A stretch of DNA of 64,000 nucleotides. It comes from Achromobacter insolitus. Lineage in GTDB: Bacteria; Pseudomonadota; Gammaproteobacteria; Burkholderiales; Burkholderiaceae_B. The notes under the pieces are model-generated. The model saw only the letters and a program-made list of their open reading frames with translations, searched no databases and was not told the DNA's origin. Of this stretch, positions 8,095 through 17,751 are shown one piece after another. The stretch is from NCBI RefSeq assembly GCF_002209555.1, contig NZ_NJIF01000001.1, forward strand, positions 1 to 64,000, given 5' to 3'. Numbering within the stretch: the first letter of the stretch is position 1; every line of letters begins with the position of its first letter. The position numbers and the translations under genes are program-made.

Positions 8095-9567
8095 TCAGGC
8101 CTCGGCCACCGCCACACGGTTGCGCCCGGCCTTCTTGGCCCGATACACGGCGGCATCGGCCGCCTCGACGAGGCTCTCAGCGGTGCCGTCGGCCTGAGGA
8201 ACTGCAGTTGCGACACCAACGCTTATCGTGACGACTCCGCCGTCGGCGCCTTCGTGCGGCATTTTCAGGGCGGCAACCGTCCGCCGGATGTTCTCGGCGA
8301 TCTCCGCGGCGCGCTGGCGGCTGGTGTTGGGCAGCAGCACGACGAACTCCTCGCCTCCGTAACGCGCGACCAGATCGCGCGGGCGCCGCACCTTTTTCTT
8401 GAGCGAGAGCGCCAGCCGCTTGAGCAACTGGTCCCCTTCTTGATGGCCGTAGCGGTCGTTGTAGCGCTTGAAATGGTCTGCATCCAGGAACAGCAGCGAT
8501 AACGGCGAGCGTTCGCGGCGCGCATTCTGCCACTCGCGCTGCAGCGCTTCGTCGAACGCGCGACGGTTGGCCAGCCCGGTCAAGCCGTCCGTATGGGCCT
8601 GTATCGCCAATTGCGTCTCGACCGCCTTTCGCAGAGTCATTTCCCGTCTGAACAGTACGATCAGCGCGACGACCGACAGCAACAATGCCGTGGTCACCGG
8701 GATGATGAACCACGCGCGGCGATTTCAGGGTTCAAGCAGTTCATCCACGTCCATGGCCACGTCGATGATGAGCGGCGTGTCCTCGATGCTTGCGAACGTG
8801 TAATAGCGGTTCACGCCGTCCGGAGACAACGCGCCCACGAACGAGCCCTCACGACGGATCAGGAATTGTTGGAATTCCAGCGCCATGCCGATGTCGCTAC
8901 CCAGGTCATTCAAGGAGTATGGCGCTCGCAGCAGGACCAGGCCGTCATTGCGAAAGACGCTGATCTCGTCGCGCTCGCCGATCGACAACGCGGCGAAGCG
9001 GTCACGGAAATAGGCCAGGCGCAGCGAACCCGCGACCACGCCAGCGAAACTGCCGTCCGGGTTGGACAGCCGCCGGCTGATGGCGATGCTTTCATCGCCG
9101 TCGCGCAGGCGGCTGCGATAAGGCTTGCTGACGTACATGCCGACGTCGTCCGCATCGCGATGCACCTGGAAGAAATCCCGGTCGGCGAAACTTCCTGCTG
9201 GCGCATCCACGGAGCCCGAGTGATAGCGGATATTGCCCTCCTTATCCAGCACCACGACAGCGCCGAGGTACTCGGCCGCCGAGGGCCGGTCGAACAGGAA
9301 GCGGTACAGCGTTTCGGGCGCAAGCCGGTCCAGGCCGGGTTCACGCAGACGCTCGGCCATGCCTTGCAGCGACAAATCATAGACATGCAGGGTACGACTG
9401 ATATCCGCGGACAGCACCCCGGTAATGTTGCGTGCCGAGGCTTGCGCGGCGTCCCAGGTGGCGCGCCGGTCGATCCAGAGCAGCGCGACCGCCGCCGCGC
9501 AGATACCGAGTGCGACGAGCACCGCCAATGCATACAGCGCGCGATGCATAAGCCCGCGAGACTTCAA
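8095..9567 (-). pseudogene. membrane sensor diguanylate cyclase, interrupted by an in-frame TGA
   Basis: The upstream part (stop at 8725-8727) has an N-terminal membrane helix and a periplasmic Cache-like sensor domain. After the stop the same reading frame continues with a second membrane helix and a complete GGDEF domain (YGGEEF signature, DGLTGLANRRAF start) that would make cyclic di-GMP. The two pieces are in one frame, so this is a nonsense codon and not a frameshift. The TGA follows ...DELLEP and precedes NRRAWFIIP, just before the second helix. TTG 9567 has AGGAG 7 bp upstream; ATG 9549 is an alternative start. The GGDEF part could still be made from GTG 8697 as a 200-aa protein without the sensor. 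A sequencing error is also possible. Confidence 0.8.
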
Positions 9568-9607
9568 TACGGCGCTCCTGCACAAGAAATATCGGGAGTG
9601 GCTGCGC

Positions 9608-9838
9608 TCAGGTTACCGCTGCCGTGGCGATGCGGAACGGAAAGGCCTTCGCGCCCCGCACTTTGTCGGTCTCGCGGTGCGCGCTGATCGACCAAGCGGG
9701 GCCCGATCCGCCCGTGTGCGATACCAGCTGGCGCATGGAGCCCGCCGAGAACCCGCAGCGCAAGGCCGAGGCCTGCCGCCGGGCCAGTTCTACGCAAACA
9801 GCTTGCGGCGTCGTGGAAATCCGATCCGATTGCAGCAT
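9608..9838 (-). CDS. small hypothetical protein
   Basis: I do not recognise this 76-aa product. It is listed because it has AGGGGG 5-6 bp before ATG 9838, strong G/C bias at third codon positions on this strand, and lies directly upstream of, and in the same direction as, the interrupted cyclase gene. It has no membrane segment, no signal peptide and no known motif. It may be spurious. Confidence 0.35.
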   Translation of the reverse strand: MLQSDRISTTPQAVCVELARRQASALRCGFSAGSMRQLVSHTGGSGPAWSISAHRETDKVRGAKAFPFRIATAAVT

Positions 9839-9959
9839 GGCAGCCCCCTGGCATATGCGCGTCAAAAAAGAAAAGTCTGTGCGGATAAATCTACCTTAGC
9901 CATCGGGGCTTGAGCATGAAATGATGCGAAAAGTAATGCAAAAATGACGAAATACTTGG

Positions 9960-11765
9960 TTACGCAGTTGGGCTGGCGGCGGCGCTCTCGGTTTCCCGGT
10001 CGGGTTTGTCGTTCTTGCCGTCCGGTGCGCTGGTCATGTTGCCGTACAGGAGCGAACGGCCAGCGAACAAGCCGCCTGCGACCTCCAGATCAAACCGTTC
10101 CGTGTCGCGCCTGCGGACGTCCTGCACGACTTCCGCGGCCTCGTCGGGGGGAACACCGATCACGCGCAGCGCAGCTTCGCCAAAAGCCAACGCCGATTCC
10201 AGCGTTTCACGCACCTGGTAGTCCACCCCTTCCTTGGCCAGCGCCAGCGAATGAATGCGGTCGTAGGCGCGCACCACGACCCGCACCAGCGGAAACTCCG
10301 CCTTGATCAGCTTGACCATATGGTTGACCGCTTTCGGGTCGTCTATACAGATCAGGATGGCGCAGGCATTCTCGGCGCCGGCGGTGCGCAGCATGTCGAT
10401 GCGGGTGCCGTCGCCGTAATAGACCTTGACACCCCACTTGGCGGCCGCCCGGATTGCATCGGTGTCGGTATCCAGGATGGAGACCGTCAGGTCGCGGGCA
10501 AGCATCGCCTGGGTCACGATCTGGCCGAAGCGTCCAAAGCCCACGATGAGCGCACAGCCCTCGAGGTCCTTGGCCACGTCCACGCCTTCCATCGAGGGCG
10601 CTTCCTTGGGCAGCAGCCAGCGCAGCGCCAGCACGCACAACGGCGTAAGCGCCATGGAAATTATGACGACCGCGGTCAGCACTGCGCCGGTATGGGCGTC
10701 GAAGATACCTGCGGCGGCGGCCGCCCCATACAGCACGAAGGCAAATTCGCCGCCCTGCGCCAGCAAGGCCGCGCGCGTCATGGCCTCGGCGTGCGAGGCT
10801 CGCAGCACCCGGGCCACCACATATACGCCCACCGACTTCACCAGCATGAACACCACCACCGCCGCCAGGATCAGCGGCCACTCGCGTACCACTGCCGACA
10901 GGTCCAGCGACATGCCGACGCCCAGGAAAAACAGGCCCAGCAAGATGCCGCGAAAAGGCTCGACTTCCGCCTCCAACTGGTGGCGGAAGGTAGATTCCGA
11001 CAACAGCACGCCTGCCAGGAAGGCGCCCATGGCCATGGACAGGCCGCCCAGTTCCATCAGCAGGGCCGCCCCCAGCACCACCAGTAAGGCGGCAGCGGTC
11101 ATAACCTCGCGCGCATGGGCGGCCGCCAGTAGCCGAAATAGCGGGTTGAGCAGCCAGCGACCGGCGGCCAGGAGGGCCAGGATGCAGGCCACCGCGATGG
11201 CCGACTGCGTCCATGGGTCGCCATGACTGGAAGCGTCCACCGGCGCGAGCAGGGTCGCCAGGGCCAACAAGGGCACGATGGCAAGATCTTCCAGCAGCAG
11301 GATGGAAACGATGCGTTGGCCCTGAGCACTGGCTGTTTCCCCCCGCTCGGCCAGGATCTGCATGACGATTGCGGTGGACGACAGCACAAAACCCATTGCC
11401 GCCATGAAGGCCGCAGGACCCGAGAGCCCGGCCAGCAGGCCGACCACCGTCAGCAGCGCGCCGCAGGCCAGCACTTGCGCCACCCCCAGCCCGAAGATCT
11501 CGCCGCGCAGCTTCCACAAGCGGGACGGCTGCATTTCCAGGCCGATGATGAACAGGAACATCACCACGCCCAGTTCGGCCACATGCAGGATGGATTTGGG
11601 ATCGGAAAACAGGCCGATGCCGAATGGGCCGATTACCAGGCCTGCGGCCAGATATCCCAGGACGGATCCCAAGCCCAGGCGCTTGAACAGCGGAACCGCG
11701 ACAACCGCAGCCCCCAGCAGGACGACGACATTGACTAGCTGATTGCCTTCGGAAGGCAGGGACAT
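9960..11765 (-). CDS. Kef-type K+/H+ antiporter with TrkA-N domain
   Basis: Membrane antiporter of 601 aa in the CPA2 family. The first 390 residues are hydrophobic with 12-13 helices (PLFKRLGLGSVLGYLAAG opening). A cytoplasmic RCK/TrkA-N domain follows, with a Rossmann motif VGFGRFG and Asp-rich strand ends, and then a charged tail. The layout matches KefB/KefC, which export K+ under glutathione-adduct control, but I cannot tell KefB from KefC and no KefF/KefG partner is adjacent. Start ATG 11765 has AGGAG 7 bp upstream. The open frame continues further upstream, but that part is not family-like. Confidence 0.88.
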   Translation of the reverse strand: MSLPSEGNQLVNVVVLLGAAVVAVPLFKRLGLGSVLGYLAAGLVIGPFGIGLFSDPKSILHVAELGVVMFLFIIGLEMQPSRLWKLRGEIFGLGVAQVLACGALLTVVGLLAGLSGPAAFMAAMGFVLSSTAIVMQILAERGETASAQGQRIVSILLLEDLAIVPLLALATLLAPVDASSHGDPWTQSAIAVACILALLAAGRWLLNPLFRLLAAAHAREVMTAAALLVVLGAALLMELGGLSMAMGAFLAGVLLSESTFRHQLEAEVEPFRGILLGLFFLGVGMSLDLSAVVREWPLILAAVVVFMLVKSVGVYVVARVLRASHAEAMTRAALLAQGGEFAFVLYGAAAAAGIFDAHTGAVLTAVVIISMALTPLCVLALRWLLPKEAPSMEGVDVAKDLEGCALIVGFGRFGQIVTQAMLARDLTVSILDTDTDAIRAAAKWGVKVYYGDGTRIDMLRTAGAENACAILICIDDPKAVNHMVKLIKAEFPLVRVVVRAYDRIHSLALAKEGVDYQVRETLESALAFGEAALRVIGVPPDEAAEVVQDVRRRDTERFDLEVAGGLFAGRSLLYGNMTSAPDGKNDKPDRETESAAASPTA

Positions 11766-11826
11766 GGGGCGCTCCTGAGCACGGCGGAACAAAGCGCCTC
11801 GAGGCGCCCCCCGCGCAACAGGCGGG

Positions 11827-11850
11827 GCCGGGCCTGCCGTCAGGCCCGGC
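11827..11850 (-). terminator. hairpin after msbA
   Basis: A perfect 10-bp GC stem with a 4-nt loop lies about 100 bp downstream of the leftward msbA gene and before the antiporter gene. No T tract follows. The spacer also carries GGCAATCCGGA twice (11861-11871 and 11877-11887) and a GCGCCTCGAGGCGC palindrome near 11800. Confidence 0.5.
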
Positions 11851-11946
11851 TCCATTTTCCGGCAATCCGGACACTTGGCAATCCGGAAATGCGACAGGAA
11901 GAGACAACCGGCAGGCGACCCGCTCCGGGCGCCCAGCGGCAGCAGA

Positions 11947-13731
11947 TCAATCCTCGCGGAATTGCATCTTGTAGAGCGATGCGTACAAGCCGTTGGCGGC
12001 CAGCAGCTCGGCATGAGGGCCTTGCTCGACGATTTTGCCGGCGTCCAGCACGATGATGCGGTCGGCGTTCTGCACGGTCGACAGGCGGTGGGCGATGACC
12101 AGCGTCGTACGGCCCTTCATCAGGCGCTCCAGCGAAGCCTGGACCTGGCGCTCGGATTCGTTGTCGAGCGCGGACGTGGCTTCGTCCAGGATCAGGATGG
12201 GTGCGTTCTTGATCAATGCGCGGGCAATCGCCAGGCGCTGGCGCTGGCCCCCGGAAAGGCGAGCGGCATTTTCGCCCACCGGGGTATTGAGGCCCTGCGG
12301 CAACCCTTCGACGAATTCCAGCAGGTTGGCTGCGGCCAAGGCATCGCGCACCTTCTGTTCGCTGGACTTGCCCAGCGCGCCATAGCCGACGTTGGCGGCG
12401 ATGGTGTCGTCGAACAGCACCACATCCTGGCTGACCAGCGATAGATGCGAGCGCAGGCTGCGCAGCGTCAGCTCGTCGATCGGCGTGTCGTCCACCAGGA
12501 TGGAACCGCTGTCGGCCAGCACGAAGCGCGGCAACATATTGACCAAGGTGGTCTTGCCGCTGCCGGACCGCCCCACCAGGGCCACGGTCTGCCCAGGTTC
12601 CACGGTGAAGGAAATGTTATTGACGGTATCGCGGTCGGCGTCCGGGAAGCGGTGCGTGACGCCGCGAAATTCCACTTTGCCTCGCACGGGCTCGGCCAGT
12701 TCCTTGGTGCCAGTATCGTTTTCGGGCTTCTGGTCGATCAAGGTGAACACGCTTTCCGCCGATACCAGCATCTTCTGCATGCGGGCGGCCACGTTGGTCA
12801 GACGCTTGATGGGGTCGAAGATCTGGGCCAGGGCCGCCATGAAGGAAGCGAAACTGCCCACGGTCAGCGCCCCATGGTTAGCCTGGCTGAGCGCCACGGC
12901 AATGACCGCGCCGACCGAGATCGAAATGCAGACCTGGGTAAGCGGCGTCAGGGCAGCATCCGCCGTGGCGGTGCGCATGGCGAAACGGCGCAGGCGGCGG
13001 CTGACGAAATCAAAACGGCCGCGTTCGACTTCATAGCCGTCAAACAGCTTGATGACGCGTTGGCCGTCGATGCCTTCGCCGACGACGCGGGTCAACTCGG
13101 CGTTCATGTTCACGGTTTCGCGGTTGATGCGGCGCAGACGCTTGATGAAAAAGCGCGAGATCAGCACCGACACCGGCAGCATGATCAGGATGATCAGCGT
13201 CAGCACCCAGGACATGTACAACAGCACGCAGATCAGGGCGACCACCACCAGGGTTTCACGCACCAGCACCGTGATCACGTCGGTGGCGTAACCGGTGACG
13301 TTGCCCGCGTCGATGGTAAAGCGGTTGAGCAAGCGGCCGGTGTCGCCCTGTTTGAAGTCGGCGTCGGGCAGCCCGAGCAGTCGCTCGAACATGTCCTTGC
13401 GCATGCCCAGCAGCACGTTGTTGGCCACCCAGGCCAGCAGATAATCGCTGAAGAAGTTGCAGATGCCACGCAGCAGGATCAGCCCCACCACCGCCAACGG
13501 CAAAGCCCAGACGTAGTACGGTTTGGCGCCCGAAAAGCCCCCGTCCAGCAGAGGCTTCATGATGACGGCCAGCACCGGCTGGGTAGCCGCCGCACCGGCC
13601 ATCAGCAGGACGGCAAGCAACAATCCCTTCCAGTAGGAGCCCACGCGGCTGTATATCCGACTCCAGAGTTCAGCTTTGACGGGTTGGGAACTCGCGGGCG
13701 CGTTGCGTGCGGCAGAATTCAAAGGGATCAC
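11947..13731 (-). CDS. msbA: lipid A export ABC transporter MsbA
   Basis: Inner-membrane half-transporter of 594 aa that flips core-lipid A to the periplasmic face using ATP. Six helices occupy about residues 30-320. The ATPase domain follows with Walker A GRSGSGKTT, signature LSGGQRQR, Walker B ILILDEAT and an H-loop IAHRLST. The start is GTG 13731, close to the divergent heptosyltransferase gene. LPS genes on the other side support MsbA over a generic exporter. Length is close to E. coli MsbA (582). Confidence 0.92.
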   Translation of the reverse strand: MIPLNSAARNAPASSQPVKAELWSRIYSRVGSYWKGLLLAVLLMAGAAATQPVLAVIMKPLLDGGFSGAKPYYVWALPLAVVGLILLRGICNFFSDYLLAWVANNVLLGMRKDMFERLLGLPDADFKQGDTGRLLNRFTIDAGNVTGYATDVITVLVRETLVVVALICVLLYMSWVLTLIILIMLPVSVLISRFFIKRLRRINRETVNMNAELTRVVGEGIDGQRVIKLFDGYEVERGRFDFVSRRLRRFAMRTATADAALTPLTQVCISISVGAVIAVALSQANHGALTVGSFASFMAALAQIFDPIKRLTNVAARMQKMLVSAESVFTLIDQKPENDTGTKELAEPVRGKVEFRGVTHRFPDADRDTVNNISFTVEPGQTVALVGRSGSGKTTLVNMLPRFVLADSGSILVDDTPIDELTLRSLRSHLSLVSQDVVLFDDTIAANVGYGALGKSSEQKVRDALAAANLLEFVEGLPQGLNTPVGENAARLSGGQRQRLAIARALIKNAPILILDEATSALDNESERQVQASLERLMKGRTTLVIAHRLSTVQNADRIIVLDAGKIVEQGPHAELLAANGLYASLYKMQFRED

Positions 13732-13828
13732 TCGCTTTTATACAATCGTGGCGAGAATTGTACCGGCTGCGCGACAAGTCGCCCTCCGAGTCATGCCCCT
13801 TCAGCCCTAACGCGCCTAGCGCCCTTCC

Positions 13829-14800
13829 ATGTCCGATATCAGCTGCCTGTACGTCCGGTTACCCAATTGGGTGGGCGATGTTTGCATGAGCCTGCCCAGC
13901 CTGCGCGCCTTGCACGCCAGCGGCCTGCCCCTGGTGATCTGCGCCCGCCCCTGGGCCCGCGACCTGCTCGACGGCGTGGCCAAGCAAGACTTCATACCCA
14001 TGCGCGGCAAGGTCGGTCCCGACCGGGCGGCGGTCAGCGCGCACCGCCGCGGCCTGGGCGTCCAGGGACGCCGCGCCCGGGGACTGCTGCTGCCGGACTC
14101 CTTGTCCAGCGCGCTGGTGTTCCGGCTGGCGGGACTGCCTTCGGCCGGCTATCGCGACGACGGTCGCAGCTTTCTCTTGCGCTGGCCGTTTGCCAAGCCC
14201 AGCGACGCGCTGCACGCGGTCCAGTCCTGGCATCACCTGACCCGCGAGGCCCTGGCCCGCTGGGGCCTGCCCAGCGGCCCGGCCGAACCTGGCCCGACCC
14301 TGGATCTCCCCCTGACGTCCGCCCATCAGGGCGCCGCCGACCTGGCGATCGAAGCCGCCGGGCTGGCGGGGCAGCGTTTTGTGCTGATCGCGCCCACCGC
14401 CACGGGGCTGCACAAAGGCAAGATCAAAGTCTGGCCTGGATTCGATACACTTACCCGCGCCCTGCAGGCTCGCGGCCATACCGTGGTAATGTGCCCCCCT
14501 CCGGCCGAAACCGAGGAGGCGCTGCGCAATGCTCCCACGGCGCTGCTGCTGCCTCCCCTGTCCCTGGGCGCATTCGCGGCGCTGACGGCGCGGGCGGCGC
14601 TGGTAATTTGTAACGACTCCGGCGTCTCGCACGTGGCTGCGGCAGCCAATGCCCGCGAATTGACCCTGTTCGGCGTCACGCGTCCAGGACGAACCGGCCC
14701 GTGGTCGCCGCGTGCGGTATGCGTCGGCTCGGAGCATGCATGGCCGTCCGCCGAGGAAGTTGAGCAGCAAGCCAACCTCCTGCTGGACGAGACGCAGTAA
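13829..14800 (+). CDS. waaF: lipopolysaccharide heptosyltransferase, GT9 family (WaaF-like)
   Basis: Cytoplasmic glycosyltransferase of 323 aa that would add a heptose to the LPS inner core. The N-terminal RLPNWVGDVCMS matches the WVGD motif of WaaF, and CNDSGVSHVAAA near residue 265 is the conserved donor-site motif of GT9 enzymes. It is somewhat shorter than E. coli WaaF (348). It starts 97 bp from the divergent msbA and has no obvious ribosome site. WaaC or another GT9 transferase is the alternative. Confidence 0.75.
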   Translation: MSDISCLYVRLPNWVGDVCMSLPSLRALHASGLPLVICARPWARDLLDGVAKQDFIPMRGKVGPDRAAVSAHRRGLGVQGRRARGLLLPDSLSSALVFRLAGLPSAGYRDDGRSFLLRWPFAKPSDALHAVQSWHHLTREALARWGLPSGPAEPGPTLDLPLTSAHQGAADLAIEAAGLAGQRFVLIAPTATGLHKGKIKVWPGFDTLTRALQARGHTVVMCPPPAETEEALRNAPTALLLPPLSLGAFAALTARAALVICNDSGVSHVAAAANARELTLFGVTRPGRTGPWSPRAVCVGSEHAWPSAEEVEQQANLLLDETQ

Positions 14801-14816
14801 TCAGGATTTTTTTAAG

Positions 14817-15581
14817 ATGCCTTTGTCCAGCTATCTCGCGAATCTGATCATTCCTTACAACTTATGCCTGACCCTGGTCGTTATCGGACTGGTGTTGGGA
14901 CTGTTCCGCCTGCGCAAGACCGGCGGCGCCCTTATTGCCGCCGGCTTGCTCTGGGCGCTGGCCTGGTCGCTACCCGTCACCTCGCTGTGGCTGGGCGGCG
15001 CGCTGGAATCCCGTTATCCGCACCTTGCCCCGTCGGAATCCCCCACGGCGGATGCCATCGTGGTGCTGGGCGGCAATACCGCCAATGGCCGCGCCAACTG
15101 GTTCCTGCCCTACGACAAGGACACGGCAGTGGTGCGCGTGGATACTGCCGCACAGCTCTATCTGGCCGGGCGCGCGCCCAAGGTCGTGCTGTCGGGCGGA
15201 GCGCTGGAAGGCGACGTCAGCGAAGCCCGCGGCATGGCACATGCCATCCGCCAGCAGGGCGTGCCGGAAACCGCGCTGATCCTCGAAAACGCCAGCCGAA
15301 CCACCTATGAAAACGCGGCCCTGACCGAGGACCAGCTCAAGTCCCGCGGAATCGGCAAGGTCCTGCTGGTGACCTCGGCGCTGCATATGCCGCGCGCCAT
15401 GGCGGCCTTCTCCAAGCAAGGCGTGGAGGCCATCGCCGCCCCGGCGCCCCCGCAAATCGTGGCACCCACGGATGGTTCGCTGCCCCTGTGGCTCCCTGAC
15501 CAGCGCACCTTCGACGCCAGCCGCTCCATCATCAAGGAATACGCCGGCCTGTTCGTCTACTGGCTGCGTGGATGGGTCTGA
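14817..15581 (+). CDS. YdcF/ElyC family membrane protein (DUF218)
   Basis: Protein of 254 aa with two N-terminal membrane helices followed by a DUF218 domain. Visible motifs are IVVLGG, a Gly-rich [21 protein letters not shown] and [11 protein letters not shown], all typical of ElyC/SanA/YdcF proteins. E. coli ElyC affects undecaprenyl-phosphate use and cell-wall integrity, so an envelope role fits the LPS neighbourhood. It starts 16 bp after the heptosyltransferase gene, so the two are probably co-transcribed. Confidence 0.82.
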   Translation: MPLSSYLANLIIPYNLCLTLVVIGLVLGLFRLRKTGGALIAAGLLWALAWSLPVTSLWLGGALESRYPHLAPSESPTADAIVVLGGNTANGRANWFLPYDKDTAVVRVDTAAQLYLAGRAPKVVLSGGALEGDVSEARGMAHAIRQQGVPETALILENASRTTYENAALTEDQLKSRGIGKVLLVTSALHMPRAMAAFSKQGVEAIAAPAPPQIVAPTDGSLPLWLPDQRTFDASRSIIKEYAGLFVYWLRGWV

Positions 15582-15862
15582 ACCAGCAGCCGGCGGCCGC
15601 ACTGGCTTGCAGGCCCGGCTGCGGCGCCTGCTGTATCGCGCCGTCGATCACCCGACCGATTCCCGGCATGCCGCAGGGCAAGCCGGCGGGCGTGCCCTGC
15701 ATCCAGCTCTTGCCGGACATGCGCTGCGCGATTTTCGGCCAGCCGTCGCGGCCGGATTTCTGTGGCGGGTTGCAACCGCAGGCCGAGATGTGCGGCACCG
15801 GCCGCGAGCATGCGATCCGTTGGCTGGGCGAGCTTGAGCAGGCGACGGCGCCGGGCCATTGA
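15572..15862 (+). CDS. YkgJ family cysteine-cluster protein
   Basis: Small protein of 96 aa whose N-terminal CRPGCGACC and later Cys residues (VPCIQL, MRCAIFG, FCGGL, MCGTG) form the cysteine cluster of the YkgJ family, likely to bind zinc or an Fe-S centre. Its function is unknown. It overlaps the end of the DUF218 gene by 10 bp, so it is the last gene of the rightward heptosyltransferase unit and converges on the LPS core cluster. Confidence 0.82.
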   Translation: MGLNQQPAAALACRPGCGACCIAPSITRPIPGMPQGKPAGVPCIQLLPDMRCAIFGQPSRPDFCGGLQPQAEMCGTGREHAIRWLGELEQATAPGH

Positions 15863-15893
15863 AACCGGCGGCGCAACCGAGCCTGCCCCCGAT

Positions 15894-17042
15894 TCAGCCC
15901 CGCTCTTGCAGCACCTTGTCGTATAGCGCTTCGTAGCGCGCCGCCACCGTCTCCCAGCTCTGCTCGCGGGCGATCGCCAGGCCGCGTTCGGTCAAGGCCG
16001 CCCGCAGTTCGGGTTCGGAGCCCAGGCGCTCCAAGGCCTGCGCCAACTGAGCACCGTCACGCGGATCCTGCAGGATCAGCGCGTCCTTGCCAGCCGACAG
16101 ATACTGCGCGAAACCGCAATACGCCGGAGAACTCACCACCACGGGCAGCCCGTGCGACATGGCTTCCAAGGGCGCCATGCCGTAGCTGTCGTTGAGCGTC
16201 GGATGCGCGTAAATGTCGGCCGCGCTGAAGTAGCGGGCGACATCAGGCGTGGGGTCGATCAGGGTGACGCGGCTGGCGATGGCGCCGGACGCGCGCACGC
16301 GTTCACGGGTGGCATCGTCCGCACCGACCACCAGCAACCGGTACTGCGGCGGCAATTGCGCCAGCGCGTCCAATAACGCGGGCAATCCCTTGCGCAAGGG
16401 ATTGCGGGCGACCAGCAGACAGCCTATGGTGCCGGCGTCCCAGCCCAGGCTGGCGCGAGTCGCCTCGCGCCCTTCCCTTTGCGCGGCAGTCGGCAGCTTG
16501 ACCCCGGGCGCGATGATGTCGACCGGCAACTGGGGGCCATAGCTGCGGTGCAGCTGGTCCATGATAAGACCGGATACGGCCACTACCCGCCGCGCAGGCG
16601 CCTGACGCACGCGCAGCTTCTCCAGGAGAAGATAGGTGGCCAGGCGCGGACTGAGCCAGGCGGTCAGGCGCTGCAAGGGCTTGACGCGAGTCAGCCGGTT
16701 GTAGCGCACGGGCGTCACATGCATGACCTGGATTTCGCCAGCCCAACCGTTCATGTGCGAATGCACGATGTCGTAACGGCCGCGGGTAAGGCGGTCGGCC
16801 CGCCAGGCGAAGTACAGCACCCGCATCCAGCTGGGCAGCCAGCCTGGAAAGCGCACGGGCAAAAATGGAAAAGGCAGATCGCTGTCGAAATCGCGCGCCA
16901 CGACGGATACGTCATGGCGCTGGCCGAGCACCCGCATCAGTTCCACGCCGTAGGCTTCGGCGCCGCCAAACCGGTTGCCGAAGCGATCGACCAGCAGCGC
17001 GATGCGCAGCCGCCGCTCAACCGCGCCGGCGGGAGTCTTCAT
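15894..17042 (-). CDS. glycosyltransferase family 4 (LPS core)
   Basis: GT-B fold transferase of 382 aa. The N-terminal LVDRFGNRFGGAEAYG loop and C-terminal HPTLNDSYGMAPLEAMSHGLPVV (positions near residue 285; an EX7E-type motif) are typical of GT4 enzymes such as WaaG, which add glucose to heptose. It is the last gene of the leftward cluster and overlaps the preceding deacetylase by 26 bp. The context indicates LPS core assembly at the inner face of the membrane. The exact sugar cannot be read. Confidence 0.85.
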   Translation of the reverse strand: MKTPAGAVERRLRIALLVDRFGNRFGGAEAYGVELMRVLGQRHDVSVVARDFDSDLPFPFLPVRFPGWLPSWMRVLYFAWRADRLTRGRYDIVHSHMNGWAGEIQVMHVTPVRYNRLTRVKPLQRLTAWLSPRLATYLLLEKLRVRQAPARRVVAVSGLIMDQLHRSYGPQLPVDIIAPGVKLPTAAQREGREATRASLGWDAGTIGCLLVARNPLRKGLPALLDALAQLPPQYRLLVVGADDATRERVRASGAIASRVTLIDPTPDVARYFSAADIYAHPTLNDSYGMAPLEAMSHGLPVVVSSPAYCGFAQYLSAGKDALILQDPRDGAQLAQALERLGSEPELRAALTERGLAIAREQSWETVAARYEALYDKVLQERG

Positions 17043-17742
17043 ACCGGGTCAGGCACTTCTGCAGGAAACGGATGATATTGGTGGAACGCGACACCGTCAC
17101 TCTCGGCAGCCCGAAAGGATCGTCGGTAGCGGCCGCCAGCCCGCGCTGGGTAAGCGTGGCATTGTCGTAGCCGGCCTCGCGTGCCATCGCCCGGTGCTCC
17201 GGGCCGTGATCGCCGTAGGGATAGCAAAAAGCGGTGACGGACGCGCCCAGGGCCTGCTCAAGCTCGTCCTTGGACTGGACGATCTGGCGGCGGGCCTCGT
17301 CGGGCGACATCTGGGGCAAATGCACGTGATCCAGCGTGTGCGAACCGACTTCGTTGCCGGCCTGCGCCCATTCCCGCATTTCGTTTACGGTCATCAGCGC
17401 CGAAAAAGGAATTCCCTTTTCCAGGTCCCATACGTTGCCGCCATCGAACTGGTGCGCAACAAAATAGTTGGTGGCGGTGAAGCCCAGTTCGCTCAGTACC
17501 GGCATGGCATTGTGGTGCACATTGCGGTAACCGTCGTCGAACGTAATGCCGAAAACCTTGCCTTGGCGTTCCCCGCGCACGTACGGCATGACGTCGCGCA
17601 TGGACAGACCGCGATAGCCCAGCCTGCGCATCCAGCGCATCTGCCGGGCAAAGCTGTCGGGGTGCACCGTCAGCCCGCGAAACGGCGTGCCCTTGGGGTT
17701 GGGCTCGCCGATCTGGTGGTACATGAGTATGGGGATAGACAT
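17017..17742 (-). CDS. polysaccharide deacetylase (LPS core modification)
   Basis: NodB-type carbohydrate esterase 4 protein of 241 aa. The first motif TFDDGY (Asp pair) and the second motif SHTLDH (His/His metal ligands) are intact, and CYPYG is the third. No signal peptide is present, so it probably acts in the cytoplasm on a lipid-linked core sugar, converting N-acetylhexosamine to the amine. Bordetella LPS core contains free amino sugars, and a four-gene core cluster with one such deacetylase is known in B. pertussis. It lies between two GT4 genes, with overlap to the next. Confidence 0.85.
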   Translation of the reverse strand: MSIPILMYHQIGEPNPKGTPFRGLTVHPDSFARQMRWMRRLGYRGLSMRDVMPYVRGERQGKVFGITFDDGYRNVHHNAMPVLSELGFTATNYFVAHQFDGGNVWDLEKGIPFSALMTVNEMREWAQAGNEVGSHTLDHVHLPQMSPDEARRQIVQSKDELEQALGASVTAFCYPYGDHGPEHRAMAREAGYDNATLTQRGLAAATDDPFGLPRVTVSRSTNIIRFLQKCLTRYEDSRRRG

Positions 17743-17751
17743 AGGGACAGA

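Noticed and set aside
8690..8730. Selenocysteine or frameshift explanation for the TGA in the cyclase gene
   Set aside because: Both halves are in one frame, so no shift is needed. A weak hairpin follows the TGA, but nothing about a GGDEF linker calls for selenocysteine and no sel genes are seen.
12445..14613. Long plus-strand open frame across msbA and the heptosyltransferase start
   Set aside because: Antisense of msbA, and it runs into waaF in another frame; no family sequence.
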